This document shows, one piece after another, positions 52,491-60,748 of a stretch of 64,000 bases of DNA. The stretch covers positions 3,348,001-3,412,000 of the forward strand of contig NZ_CP011104.1 in assembly GCF_001010285.1 (NCBI RefSeq), read 5' to 3'. The notes beneath the pieces are model-generated. The model searched no databases. It was given only the letters and a program-made list of their open reading frames with translations, and was not told where the DNA came from. The DNA is from Photorhabdus thracensis (GTDB taxonomy: Bacteria > Pseudomonadota > Gammaproteobacteria > Enterobacterales > Enterobacteriaceae). The translations under genes and the position numbers were made by a program. Every line of letters begins with the position of its first letter. Positions within the stretch are counted from its first letter, which is position 1.

Positions 52491-52508
52491 TGTCGGGTAA
52501 TTGAGACA
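52491..52508. promoter_or_regulatory. GlrR binding site 3
   Basis: TGTC-N10-GACA with the spacer GGGTAATTGA, 32 bp from site 2, about three helical turns. The row of three sites is typical for a sigma54 enhancer. Confidence 0.8.
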
Positions 52509-52679
52509 ATGAAGAAATAGGGCCTGAATTCCTAAGAATTTCCGGTACAAGACTTCTACATTTGAATCATTAGCACTAGTATCATACTAGTGGTCTATAT
52601 TTGCCCCAGATATGGCCTTTATCAGCAAATGATGTATTATTAAAGATAGAAGCAATAAGGTTTCTACTCGGAGGACAAT

Positions 52680-52952
52680 ATGTATCAAACCCAAAATTCG
52701 CGGATTACGACAGTTTCTGCGTTTAAAAAAGAATTGGCTTCTATGGATGTATCTCAGCCAGTCATAGTAACCCAAAACGGGGAGCCGCTATATGTGGTTC
52801 AAGATCCTACTCAATTTGAGATGCAGCAAGAACAAATGGCATTGCTGCGCTTGCTATCTTTTGCTGAAAAAGACGTAAAATCTGGACGAATCGTGTCATC
52901 CAATGAACTGCGAAATAACCTACGGAACTTAGCAAGCAGTGATCGTAAATAA
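52680..52952 (+). CDS. Phd/YefM- or StbD-type antitoxin
   Basis: This 90-residue protein has an N-terminal ribbon/HTH-like fold start (ITTVSAFKKELASMDVSQPV), the VTQNGEPLYVVQDP segment of Phd/YefM/StbD antitoxins, and a flexible C-terminal part that would bind the toxin. A GGAGG ribosome site lies six bases upstream. Its end overlaps the toxin start by 14 bp. The pair sits just beyond the GlrR boxes, on the opposite strand to glmY. Confidence 0.85.
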   Translation: MYQTQNSRITTVSAFKKELASMDVSQPVIVTQNGEPLYVVQDPTQFEMQQEQMALLRLLSFAEKDVKSGRIVSSNELRNNLRNLASSDRK

Positions 52953-53286
52953 AATTGAATATACTCAGACGTTTGAGAACCAGCTTCATGAACGCTTTGA
53001 CTATTTAACCAGACATATAGGCACAGAAGCATCTTGGGAAATGCTAGAAACATTTTTAAACAGCTTTGAAGTCCGTATTCTTAAGCATCCCAAAAGTACT
53101 CCATTGTGTGAAGGAACAGCTGATATTGGGTTAACCAGCTACCATGACTATATAGACCCTAAATTGCAACTACGAGCAATCTACAAGATAGATGAAACAA
53201 ACCATACCGTAATTGCTATGCTGCTCCTAAGTACACGGCAGAGCTTACCCCAAGCACTGATCCAATATTGCCTACGTAGGGACTGA
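52939..53286 (+). CDS. RelE/ParE-family toxin
   Basis: This 115-residue toxin starts at a GTG inside the antitoxin end, the usual translational coupling of type II systems. The ParE/RelE fold is seen in YTQTFENQLHERFDYLTRHI, the central PLCEGTADIGLTSYHDYIDP, and LLLSTRQSLPQALIQYCLRR. Members of this family are mRNA interferases or gyrase inhibitors; the target here cannot be told. A terminator follows. Confidence 0.85.
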   Translation: MIVNKIEYTQTFENQLHERFDYLTRHIGTEASWEMLETFLNSFEVRILKHPKSTPLCEGTADIGLTSYHDYIDPKLQLRAIYKIDETNHTVIAMLLLSTRQSLPQALIQYCLRRD

Positions 53287-53306
53287 ACTTCTGAAATTTC
53301 ATTAAC

Positions 53307-53338
53307 AAAAAGGGCGAACAATTTCTGTTCACCCTTTT
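53307..53338 (+). terminator. Terminator of the toxin-antitoxin operon
   Basis: AAAAGGGCGAACA pairs with TGTTCACCCTTTT (one mismatch) around a short loop; the right arm itself ends in four T residues. Confidence 0.75.
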
Positions 53339-53434
53339 CATATCAGTTGAGAATATCCTTCAACTGCTGTGGCTTCATAAGCCTATTTATCCGGTGCGCC
53401 GTAAAACCCTGTCCTTCAGCTGTCTTTCATACAC

Positions 53435-53467
53435 AAATCCCCTGATAAAAAATCGGGGGATTTTTTT
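53435..53467 (+). terminator. Terminator inside the IS left end
   Basis: AAATCCCCTGAT and ATCGGGGGATTT form a 12-bp stem (one G-T pair), followed by seven T residues. It lies between the IS end and the transposase start and probably blocks read-through from outside genes into the transposase. Confidence 0.8.
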
Positions 53468-53524
53468 GAATCTTTTTCTATTTTGCTGATCTTAGTAATA
53501 ACTATTTCATTGAGGTACGGTAAA

Positions 53525-54901
53525 ATGTTCCAAACTCACGCAGAACAATGGGCTTATGAGACTTTTTCTCGCGCAAATTTGGGCGATAGCCGACGAACCC
53601 AGCGTCTTATCAAATTCACCGCCTCTTTAGCCAACCATATCGGGCAATCTATTGTGCAATCACTCAAAACACCTGCGGATATTGAAGCCGCTTATCGATT
53701 TACGCGTAACCGGGCCATTGACGCAACGGCCATTGCAGAGGCCGGATTTGCAGCAACGGCTGAACAAGCTAAGTCCTATGACTGTTTGCTGGCATTGGAA
53801 GATACAACCTCACTGGAGTTCACTCATCAGACGGTTCGGGATGAAATGGGCTATACCTCATCACGAAAAAGTGCCACCGGCCTGCATGCCCATTCCGTTT
53901 TGCTTTTTGCCCCCAGAGAAGAACAGGTCATTGGCCTGATTGAACAAACGCGCTGGACGAGAGAGCTGAGTCATTATGGCAAGAAAGCGCAACGGGCTTC
54001 CCGGCCGTATAAAGACAAGGAAAGTTATAAGTGGGAACGCGCCTCTCAGGCAACAGAAACTCGTCTTGGCAGTGATATGAATAAGGTCATTTCAGTTTGT
54101 GATCGCGAGGCAGACATTATTGACTATCGGACCTATAAAATCACGCATCAGCAGCGTTTTATTGTGCGTTCAATGCAAAGCCGTTGCATTGAACAAAGCT
54201 CAGATAAACTTTATCTGTTCAGTGAATCTTTGCAGCCCGCAGATAAAAGAACCGTTCAGGTTAAACAACGAGGTGGGCGTAAGGCGCGTGAAGCTCTCTG
54301 CGACGTCCGTTACGCCCCTGTCACGCTCAAAATGCCGGCCAATAAACGAGGGGAGCCGATACCGCTGTATTATGTGAGTTGTCAGGAAACGAATAACGAC
54401 AAGGAGCTGAGCTGGCACATTCTGACATCGGAGCCGGTAAAAGGTAAAGAAGATGCCCACCGTATTCTGGACTACTATGAAAAACGCTGGCTCATTGAAG
54501 AGTTTCACAAAGCGTGGAAAAGTGGCGGGACACAGGTAGAAGCGCTACGGATGCAACGTAAAGAAAATCTGGAAAAAATGGTGGTGATCCTGGCGTTTAT
54601 CGCCGTGCGTGTTCATCAGTTGCGCTATGTGGGTCTCAATAGATCAGAGGCGGAAAAACAGAGTTGTGAAACGCTATTAAGCCCGCTAGCGTGGAAGTTA
54701 TTGTGGGTAAAGCAAGAAAAGAAAAAGGTCCCTAAGACAGCGCCAAGTGTTTACTGGGCCTATATTAATTTGGGAAAACTAGCGGGTTGGTATGACTCAA
54801 AACGAAATGGCCGAGTGGGATGGGAAAGGCTGTGGCAAGGATGGTTCATGTTACAAACCATCCTTGAAGGTTATTTACTGTCCAAGTCTCTTGATCTATG
54901 A
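53525..54901 (+). CDS. IS50-like transposase
   Basis: This 458-residue protein has the Tn5-type layout. The N-terminal end-binding part starts MFQTHAEQWAYETFSRANLG with GDSRRTQRL. Catalytic Asp residues lie in LALEDTTSLEF and VISVCDREADIIDY, and the YREK signature YYEKRWLIEEFHKAWK holds the Glu. The ATG at 53525 gives the family length; an upstream in-frame ATG at 53483 is not needed. No lesion was seen. Confidence 0.9.
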   Translation: MFQTHAEQWAYETFSRANLGDSRRTQRLIKFTASLANHIGQSIVQSLKTPADIEAAYRFTRNRAIDATAIAEAGFAATAEQAKSYDCLLALEDTTSLEFTHQTVRDEMGYTSSRKSATGLHAHSVLLFAPREEQVIGLIEQTRWTRELSHYGKKAQRASRPYKDKESYKWERASQATETRLGSDMNKVISVCDREADIIDYRTYKITHQQRFIVRSMQSRCIEQSSDKLYLFSESLQPADKRTVQVKQRGGRKAREALCDVRYAPVTLKMPANKRGEPIPLYYVSCQETNNDKELSWHILTSEPVKGKEDAHRILDYYEKRWLIEEFHKAWKSGGTQVEALRMQRKENLEKMVVILAFIAVRVHQLRYVGLNRSEAEKQSCETLLSPLAWKLLWVKQEKKKVPKTAPSVYWAYINLGKLAGWYDSKRNGRVGWERLWQGWFMLQTILEGYLLSKSLDL

Positions 54902-55223
54902 AATATGATCAAGAGACAGGGTAAGCCAGGGAACTATTTTTGGCTTTATTATGCAGCTACTGCCAAGTCTATGTGCAATCGTTATCTCGATAATAAATGC
55001 TTTTTCAATAAAAGTGGGAAAGCGGTTCAGGTTATGAGCCAGCTTCCAATGCGTAGCTAGTTGGCGGTTCTTCTCCTATCTTGCCATGGTGCTCAGTTCT
55101 CCGACATAAAGTGAAAGACACCAGGCCCCAGTTTTGTGAATGCAAGATTAGGGTTAATGAGATGGTCACCCCCACCCTGTGAGAGGTACGCTAGCAGGGT
55201 ATTTTATTTTAGAGGGAACCATC

Positions 55224-56228
55224 ATGCAAAACGTTACGCTTATTGGTATCGATCTCGGTAAACATTCCTTCCATGTCCACTGTCAGGACAGGCAGGGTAA
55301 CGCCCTGCTGCGTAAGAAGTTTTCCCGCACTCAGCTTATTAATTTTCTCGGTTCCTGCAAGGCTGCAACCGTAGTGATGGAGTCCTGCGGTGGGGCGCAC
55401 TTTATGGCTCGCCGGATCGCTGATTTAGGCCATGAGGCAAAGCTGATTTCTCCGCAGTTCGTCCGTCCTTTTGTTAAGAGTAACAAGAACGATTTTGTCG
55501 ATGCTGAAGCTATCTGCGAGGCAGCTTCCCGGCCCTCCATGCGCTTTGTGCCCCCCCGCACAGAAGACCAACAGGCGATGGCCGCCCTCCATCGCGTCAG
55601 AGACTCACTGATACGGCAACGCGTTAAAACCCCCAATCAGATGCACGCTTTTTTGCTGGAGTTCGGCGTCAGTCTGCCGCGCGGTATTGCCGTGATACGA
55701 CGTCTGGCCGCTGTGCTGGAAGAAAATGACTTTCCGCCTTATCTGGCAAGGGTTCTGAGCAGACTCCACAGTCATTATGTTTACCTCAGCGGAGAAATTG
55801 AGGAAGTCGATAAGGAACTGAAAACGCATCTGGCGGAAGATGAAACCGCGCAACGCCTGCTGACCATTCCTGGCGTTGGGCCGGTAACGGCGAGTCTGTT
55901 AGCCATGCGGCTGGGGGACGGTAAAAACTATGCCAGCAGCCGTGACTTTGCGGCTTCAACAGGGCTGGTTCCCCGCCAGTACAGCACGGGTGGAAAAACG
56001 ACACTGATGGGCATCAGCAAGCGGGGTGATAAAAATCTGAGGCGGCTGCTGGTACAGTGTGCCAGGGTCTTTATGCAGCGGCTGGAGCATAATCCAGGGC
56101 GTCTGGCAGAGTGGGTGAACAGGCAGCTTGCCCGCCATCACTCGAACGTTGTGGCGTGCGCGCTGGCGAATAAACTGGCACGAATAGCCTGGGCCGTTAC
56201 GGCACATCAGACGGTGTTCATTAAATAA
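55224..56228 (+). CDS. IS1111-type (DEDD) transposase
   Basis: A complete 334-residue recombinase with an N-terminal RuvC-like domain (IGIDLGKHSFHVHCQ, VVMESCGGAHFMARR, KNDFVDAEAICEA) and a C-terminal serine region (TGLVPRQYSTGGKTTLMGIS). I chose the ATG at 55224 because the GIDLGKH motif then lies near residue 7, as in the family. Likely active, with guide RNA from the 3' non-coding end. Confidence 0.9.
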   Translation: MQNVTLIGIDLGKHSFHVHCQDRQGNALLRKKFSRTQLINFLGSCKAATVVMESCGGAHFMARRIADLGHEAKLISPQFVRPFVKSNKNDFVDAEAICEAASRPSMRFVPPRTEDQQAMAALHRVRDSLIRQRVKTPNQMHAFLLEFGVSLPRGIAVIRRLAAVLEENDFPPYLARVLSRLHSHYVYLSGEIEEVDKELKTHLAEDETAQRLLTIPGVGPVTASLLAMRLGDGKNYASSRDFAASTGLVPRQYSTGGKTTLMGISKRGDKNLRRLLVQCARVFMQRLEHNPGRLAEWVNRQLARHHSNVVACALANKLARIAWAVTAHQTVFIK

Positions 56229-56482
56229 AAGAGCCAACGAAAAACGGCGTTAGCTCAGAAAGTTAAGCAGTTACCATCTGGTTTTGCGACGACAGATAAT
56301 TGATGACATGAACGGCATATCGGCCTGCTGATGAACCTGATATAAAAAATGGCTCTCTGAAGCCGACCGGTTTTTAAGGTTCGGCAGGCACGGAACTCAT
56401 CGTGGCGCGGGCATGACTGCTCACCAGACGCCGAATAGATTTACGCAAGCCCACCATACATCAAAATTTGTGTTGCAAAAAC
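56229..56482 (+). ncRNA. Putative guide (seek/bridge) RNA region of the IS1111-type element
   Basis: In the IS1111 branch a non-coding RNA from the 3' end of the element directs target choice. This 254-bp segment between the transposase stop and the right subterminal repeat has the right place and size, and contains several short palindromes. No base-level structure was established, so the RNA is inferred. Confidence 0.4.
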
Positions 56483-56647
56483 GGGGGTGACCATAGATTT
56501 TTATATGTGTTGATAGATAACGTATTTCATCCTTCATCTGTTAACATAGTTCTTGGCATGATGGTAAGGTAGAGTCGTTTTTTTATTTCTACGGCTGTAG
56601 TACGGCATCTAATTCATACTGTTTCTTGAATGTTTGTTGAAAATCTT

Positions 56648-57168
56648 TCAGCGTCTCCAGTTTTCTTTTCCTGATGAAGATAAGTCATTCCACCATTTGT
56701 CACAGAGTGAATTATAGAATAGTGAGCAATTAGTCGAAGTTTTATTGTTAGTGTGTCGCTTATATTCTGTCGCTATATCTATGCATGTTAAATAAAATCT
56801 GCCCAGCTTTGAAGTATGCATATCCTAAGTTATATAACTGCTTTTCAATACACTTTTGGCAATAGCGAATTTGGACATGCTGCCCTGAGTAGCTTTTCTG
56901 TTTCTCCGGGTAAAAAACATCAATAAAAAGGGACCTTAGTGAAAAAGGGGAGGAAAAGTAAGTGCGATTAACATATTTGTTTTTTTCATATAGGACGAAT
57001 AAATCATTAGGGTTAAAAGTCTCAAATTCACTTCTTGCTTGATAGGGAACACCGGGCTTATCCTCCCAAACTCCATTAGTTATATCCAGTCCGTTTTAAA
57101 ACTCGAAAAATAAAGCTCTGCAATGATTCACCCAACGCCGGGCTAAAACCGTTTTTCCTTTTACTCAT
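56648..57168 (-). pseudogene. Degenerate TniQ/TnsD-like gene
   Basis: From an ATG at 57168 with a good ribosome site the frame reads KRKNGFSPALGESLQSFIFR, like the start of TniQ proteins. A shift then gives GLDITNGVWEDKPGVPYQAR to IRYCQKCIEKQLYNLGYAYF, which resembles the TniQ zinc-binding part (YCxxC). A second shift leads to a stop at 56648. TniQ-like proteins direct target choice in Tn7-like elements; no tnsABC genes are nearby. It is a tentative family call. Confidence 0.45.
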
Positions 57169-57454
57169 ACCAACCTTCCCCCTGATTTTAGCTCGTTCAG
57201 AAAAACCAGATTAAGTAGCCGTCTTTGCAAAGGCCGGCGCACAACGCAGCGGCCAATATTAGTTGAACACTACATACCAGAAATGAGCATAACTTGTAAG
57301 AATTAAGTGAACACAACCAAGACTATTGGAGCATATTGTTGGAAAACGTTACACACATGAGGATAGAGCGAACCAATCTCACCCTACGGACACGGTTAAA
57401 GAGGTTAGCGAGAAGAGCGATTGGCTTTTCCAAATCAGAATCTATGCACGACAC

Positions 57455-58839
57455 ATATACAGGATCTTAAGCAGTAACCGTATATTTTAGATAGCAAAAA
57501 GGCTTCATTTATGATCTGATAATCGTCGCCAAACTCATATCAAAATCAAGGATGAAGCCTGTGACAATTATCGCTATAAAACATCAGTTAATGCAATTCT
57601 TCAGTGACGTTTCTTTGCAAAAAATTGCCTTCCAGTGTGGGTTTATTCAGCGCGTGAGAAATATTGAGCCTCGCGTGTTGAGCCTCAGCCTTATTGCCGC
57701 GCTTAGTACGGGTAACGTGACGTCGATTGCCCAATTACATCAAAAATTTAATGGCCTGTGCCCCGATAAAAAACAACAGGTCAGTTATCGCCCTTTTTAT
57801 AATCAACTCTGCAAAGCCGCCTTCATCGAATTTGTTAAAATATTAGTGAGATTTGCCATGGCACAATGGGTAGAAAAGCAGGTCGCTGTGCCCAAAAAAC
57901 TGACAAAATTTCAAAATGTTATTTTACAGGATGGCAGTTCATTCAAAGTTCATCCGGCACTGGCTGACGTTTTCCCTTGTCGGTTCAAGACCACTGCCGC
58001 TGCCGTGGAATGTCATCTGACGCTGTCCCTGTTCACCCAGTCTCCGGTCAAGATGACCGTGACCGCCGATACAGCGTCAGAGCGGGCTTACCTGCCTGCA
58101 CCGGCGACGCTGCGCGACCAATTATTACTGGCAGATGCGGGTTATCTCGATTTTGATTATTTTGAGCGCGTATCACATTCAGGCGGTTCATTTGTTGTCA
58201 GGGGAAGTAAATCACTCAATTCTCAGGTCATGACAGCACGCAACGGTCAGGGAAAATTATTACCCAAATTGTCTGATAAACCCTTGAAATCTATCACCCG
58301 CAGAACTAACCGTTCAGAGGTACTGGATCTGATTTGTCGGCGTAATGGCTATGAGTTTCGCCTTATTCGTCGCTGGTTTGCCGAAGAAAAACGCTTCTGC
58401 GTGTGGCTAACTAATTTGCCCGTGGAAGAGTTTACAGCCAGTGACATCATGGATATTTATCGTTGCCGCTGGCAAATAGAACTGTTGTTCAAAGAACTCA
58501 AATCGCATACCAATTGGCGCGGGTTTACCACACGGAAAGAAACGTTAGCCACGGGGCTTATCTGGCTCAGCTTACTGGCTTTGTTGCTCAGGCGCTTGCT
58601 GGCAAGACAATTATTCCCTGCGGTCTCATTGCTTAAAGCAGCCCAAAATACAGAGAGCTGGCTTAGGCCAATAATAGAAAACCTGCTCCAAAAGGCATGG
58701 TCGGAAACATGTTTTTGGCTGGAAAAAGCGCAAATATATTTATGCCAAAACGCGTTCAAAACACCACAGAGAAAATCGTGTAAAAACAAGACATTAGATG
58801 CATGCTTTGAAAGGCTTAATTCTTAAGATCCTGTATATG
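57455..58839 (+). mobile_element. IS4-family element with perfect 10-bp target duplication
   Basis: The 18-base ends CATATACAGGATCTTAAG are exact inverted copies (57455-57472 and 58822-58839). Both sides carry ATGCACGACA (57445-57454 and 58840-58849). Length is 1,385 bp, and the transposase is intact. The perfect ends and duplication point to a recent insertion, made into an older IS1 fragment. Confidence 0.95.
57552..58826 (+). CDS. IS4-family transposase
   Basis: A complete 424-residue DDE transposase. Asp residues lie in ILQDGSSFKVHP and LLLADAGYLDFDYF, and the Y-(2)-R-(3)-E-(6)-K motif in YRCRWQIELLFKELKSH. It fills nearly the whole element and has no lesion. Confidence 0.92.
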   Translation: MKPVTIIAIKHQLMQFFSDVSLQKIAFQCGFIQRVRNIEPRVLSLSLIAALSTGNVTSIAQLHQKFNGLCPDKKQQVSYRPFYNQLCKAAFIEFVKILVRFAMAQWVEKQVAVPKKLTKFQNVILQDGSSFKVHPALADVFPCRFKTTAAAVECHLTLSLFTQSPVKMTVTADTASERAYLPAPATLRDQLLLADAGYLDFDYFERVSHSGGSFVVRGSKSLNSQVMTARNGQGKLLPKLSDKPLKSITRRTNRSEVLDLICRRNGYEFRLIRRWFAEEKRFCVWLTNLPVEEFTASDIMDIYRCRWQIELLFKELKSHTNWRGFTTRKETLATGLIWLSLLALLLRRLLARQLFPAVSLLKAAQNTESWLRPIIENLLQKAWSETCFWLEKAQIYLCQNAFKTPQRKSCKNKTLDACFERLNS

Positions 58840-59069
58840 ATGCACGACAAAGTGATTGGTATGTTTATCGAAAGAGAGTATTGCTATTGAATTAACTAGT
58901 TGGAGAAATAATTCATTTGCATAGCAATATAACGCATTGCATTCAGTTTGACTAATTAAGGATACACTGCTTTACTTAATTACATTCGGCATACAAGTTG
59001 ATTGCATCCGAGTAACAACACACTCATGGCAAGACATTCATTCATAATTTATAAAAATAAGGTTGTGAT

Positions 59070-60354
59070 ATGTCTCTGAATAAAATCGTCTATCAAGACA
59101 ATGTCGGCGGTATTGTTGCTCTTCTTCCCACGGGGAAAGTGGCTTATTTTCATCCCTCGGTGAAGCCTTATATCGAACAATTTAACCGGGGCGACATGCC
59201 GAAAGATATGGCTTTTTTTGAAGATTTTATTCTCGAATCTCCTTTTGTCGCGCTGGATAATTTTCACCTTTCCGCACCTGCGTTGCCAGCATTGTTATGC
59301 CTGGTCGGGGAAAAAGCGGGACAACGAACTTTCCACCGAAAGAATTAAGGCGCTCATTGATGAGTTCGAGGCCTTGGGGGTCTTGCAAGTCTTTCTGACT
59401 GGGGGCGAATTGTTTGCCCATAAAGATGCTATCGAGATCATTCAGCACGCCCGGCAAAAGCCATTTAGTACCCAAATTTTTAGTAATGGCCTGCTCATTA
59501 CGGAAGAAAAACTCAAGCGCATCCCCAAAGGTCAGTCGTTTTTTGTCAGCTTTGATACCGCCGTACCGGAACGAACCGTGCGAGGAAAAATGAACTTCCC
59601 GAAATTAAGAGAATGCTTCGAGCTCATGAGTCAGTATGGCCATGTCGTCCGCACCGCCGTGTCTGTCCATAACCAGAATATCAATGATGTTGAAGAAATC
59701 TTCCAGTGGTGTGTGGACAACGGCTTTCCCCGCCCGCAATGGCTGGAAACACATCCCATCGGCAGGGCATTGCTCAATCCACATATCATTTTACAACCTG
59801 AACGGCTTGATGAAGTCTTTGCGATTTACGAACGTTGTATGGATCGCTTTCAGGGAGATGATGCCGATTCCCCGCATGAGTCCCTGATGGGGAAAAAGAC
59901 AGGCGCGTTCACCTCCGATGACATTCACGGCGTTGAGACCATTAAGTTTTGTCAGACCTTGGAGTGGGCGACCCAACAAGAAAAATGTGGCCGTTCAACG
60001 GCTTATGTGAATAGCTCTGGGGAAGTGTTTCCTTGCAGTAACTGTATGAGTAACAAGATGTATGGTGCCGGAAATATTAAAGATCGGTCCTTTCAGGAGA
60101 TATGGGAGACAGGCTTCTCAGATTTCAGGGGCAAGACCTTTGCCAGACATACCGTCTGTCAGTCCTGCGATGTTCAGCAAAGTGGCGTCTGGTGTCAGTT
60201 TCGCTGTCCTCCGCTTGCGAAAAATGTGTCCGGGGATGAAGCGGGCTGTGGCGCAACCGAGTATCTGCGGCTGTTTATGATTAAATCGCATCAGTATTGG
60301 ACGTTAAGAAGACGCCAGGGTTTGAAGCTCAAATTGATCGCACCGGACAATTAA
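59070..60354 (+). pseudogene. Radical SAM/SPASM maturase, frameshifted
   Basis: The first frame (59070 to about 59,270) starts MSLNKIVYQDNVGGIVALLP, a plausible leader-binding region. A second frame continues LRCQHCYAWSGKKRDNELST with GVLQVFLTGGELFAH (radical SAM core). It ends in a SPASM domain: CGRSTAYVNSSGEVFPCSNC, CQSCDVQQSGVWCQFRCPP and GCG at about residues 330-410. The frames differ by one position just before LRCQHC, where the first Cys of CX3CX2C should be. A deletion of about eight bases fits both the shift and the missing Cys. The adjacent peptide gene suggests a peptide-modifying role. Confidence 0.75.
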
Positions 60355-60417
60355 GTCGCGGCTCATTCTGGCAGTGGCTTTTTTGTTGTTTCACTCACAG
60401 CAATAGGAGCAAAAGCA

Positions 60418-60663
60418 ATGAGTAAAAAAAGAGTTCTCGATATGATCCCGGATGAAGGGGCATCGATTGTCGCCTCTCCCGGAAAGAAATTTACCCGGAT
60501 CCATATGGATCTATCCGCAGATGATGGCATTACTCTAGCGATGGTCGGCGCTGCAACGTCTTTAGCCAATAAAGAGAATCGCCATTCCATTACGCTCAAA
60601 CCGACGAAAGAAGGGATTACCTTAGCCATGGTAGGGGCAGCCTCTGCGGCCTTGAAAAAGTAA
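60418..60663 (+). CDS. Candidate RiPP precursor peptide with two core-like repeats
   Basis: An 81-residue peptide with a good AGGAG site eight bases upstream. Residues 1-34 (MSKKRVLDMIPDEGASIV...) may be a leader. The rest holds two copies of GITLAMVGAA (residues 37-46 and 66-75), joined by a charged spacer. There is no Cys and no aromatic residue except Phe25, so thioether or aromatic crosslinks are unlikely. It lies 63 bp after the SPASM gene and is followed by a hairpin with a T tract. No known family is recognised; the precursor role is inferred. Confidence 0.65.
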   Translation: MSKKRVLDMIPDEGASIVASPGKKFTRIHMDLSADDGITLAMVGAATSLANKENRHSITLKPTKEGITLAMVGAASAALKK

Positions 60664-60673
60664 TCACAGGTGT

Positions 60674-60715
60674 TGCGTATGTGCATTCTCAATTCTGTAC
60701 ATACGCACACTTTTT
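60674..60715 (+). terminator. Hairpin with T tract after the precursor gene
   Basis: TGCGTATGTGCA pairs with TGTACATACGCA (12 bp, one G-T pair) and is followed by CACTTTTTG. It lies between the precursor and the hydrolase gene and could lower expression of the downstream genes relative to the peptide, as often seen in RiPP operons. Confidence 0.7.
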
Positions 60716-60748
60716 GCGAAGACGCGTTTTGCAGACAGGTCCGGGACG

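Larger units (their letters stand above)
53420..54919 (+). mobile_element. IS4-family element, IS50 (Tn5) type
   Basis: The ends start CTGTCTTTCATACACAA (left, 53420) and, reading inward from the right, CTGTCTCTTGATCATATTTC, similar to the ends of IS50. The length is 1.5 kb and the transposase is intact. The nine-base flanks (GTCCTTCAG and GGTAAGCCA) differ, so there is no target duplication and recombination between copies is likely. Confidence 0.8.
55163..56493 (+). mobile_element. IS110-family (IS1111-type) element, intact
   Basis: Subterminal inverted repeats TGGTCACCCCC (55163-55173) and GGGGGTGACCA (56483-56493) bracket an intact transposase gene and 250 bp of 3' non-coding DNA. The exact outer borders of IS1111-type elements lie a few bases outside these repeats and generate no target duplication, so they were not set. 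The repeats differ from those of the copy at 14546-16068. Confidence 0.8.
57318..58890 (+). pseudogene. IS1 transposase C-terminal remnant, split by an IS4 element
   Basis: Left part (57318-57454): LLEHIVGKRYTH then, after a one-base shift, IERTNLTLRTRLKRLARRAI. Right part (58840-58890): HDKVIGMFIEREYCY and a stop. Rejoining across the target site gives a normal IS1 InsB end. After the stop, AGTTGGAG resembles the IS1 terminal repeat. The upstream part of IS1 is gone. Confidence 0.75.
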
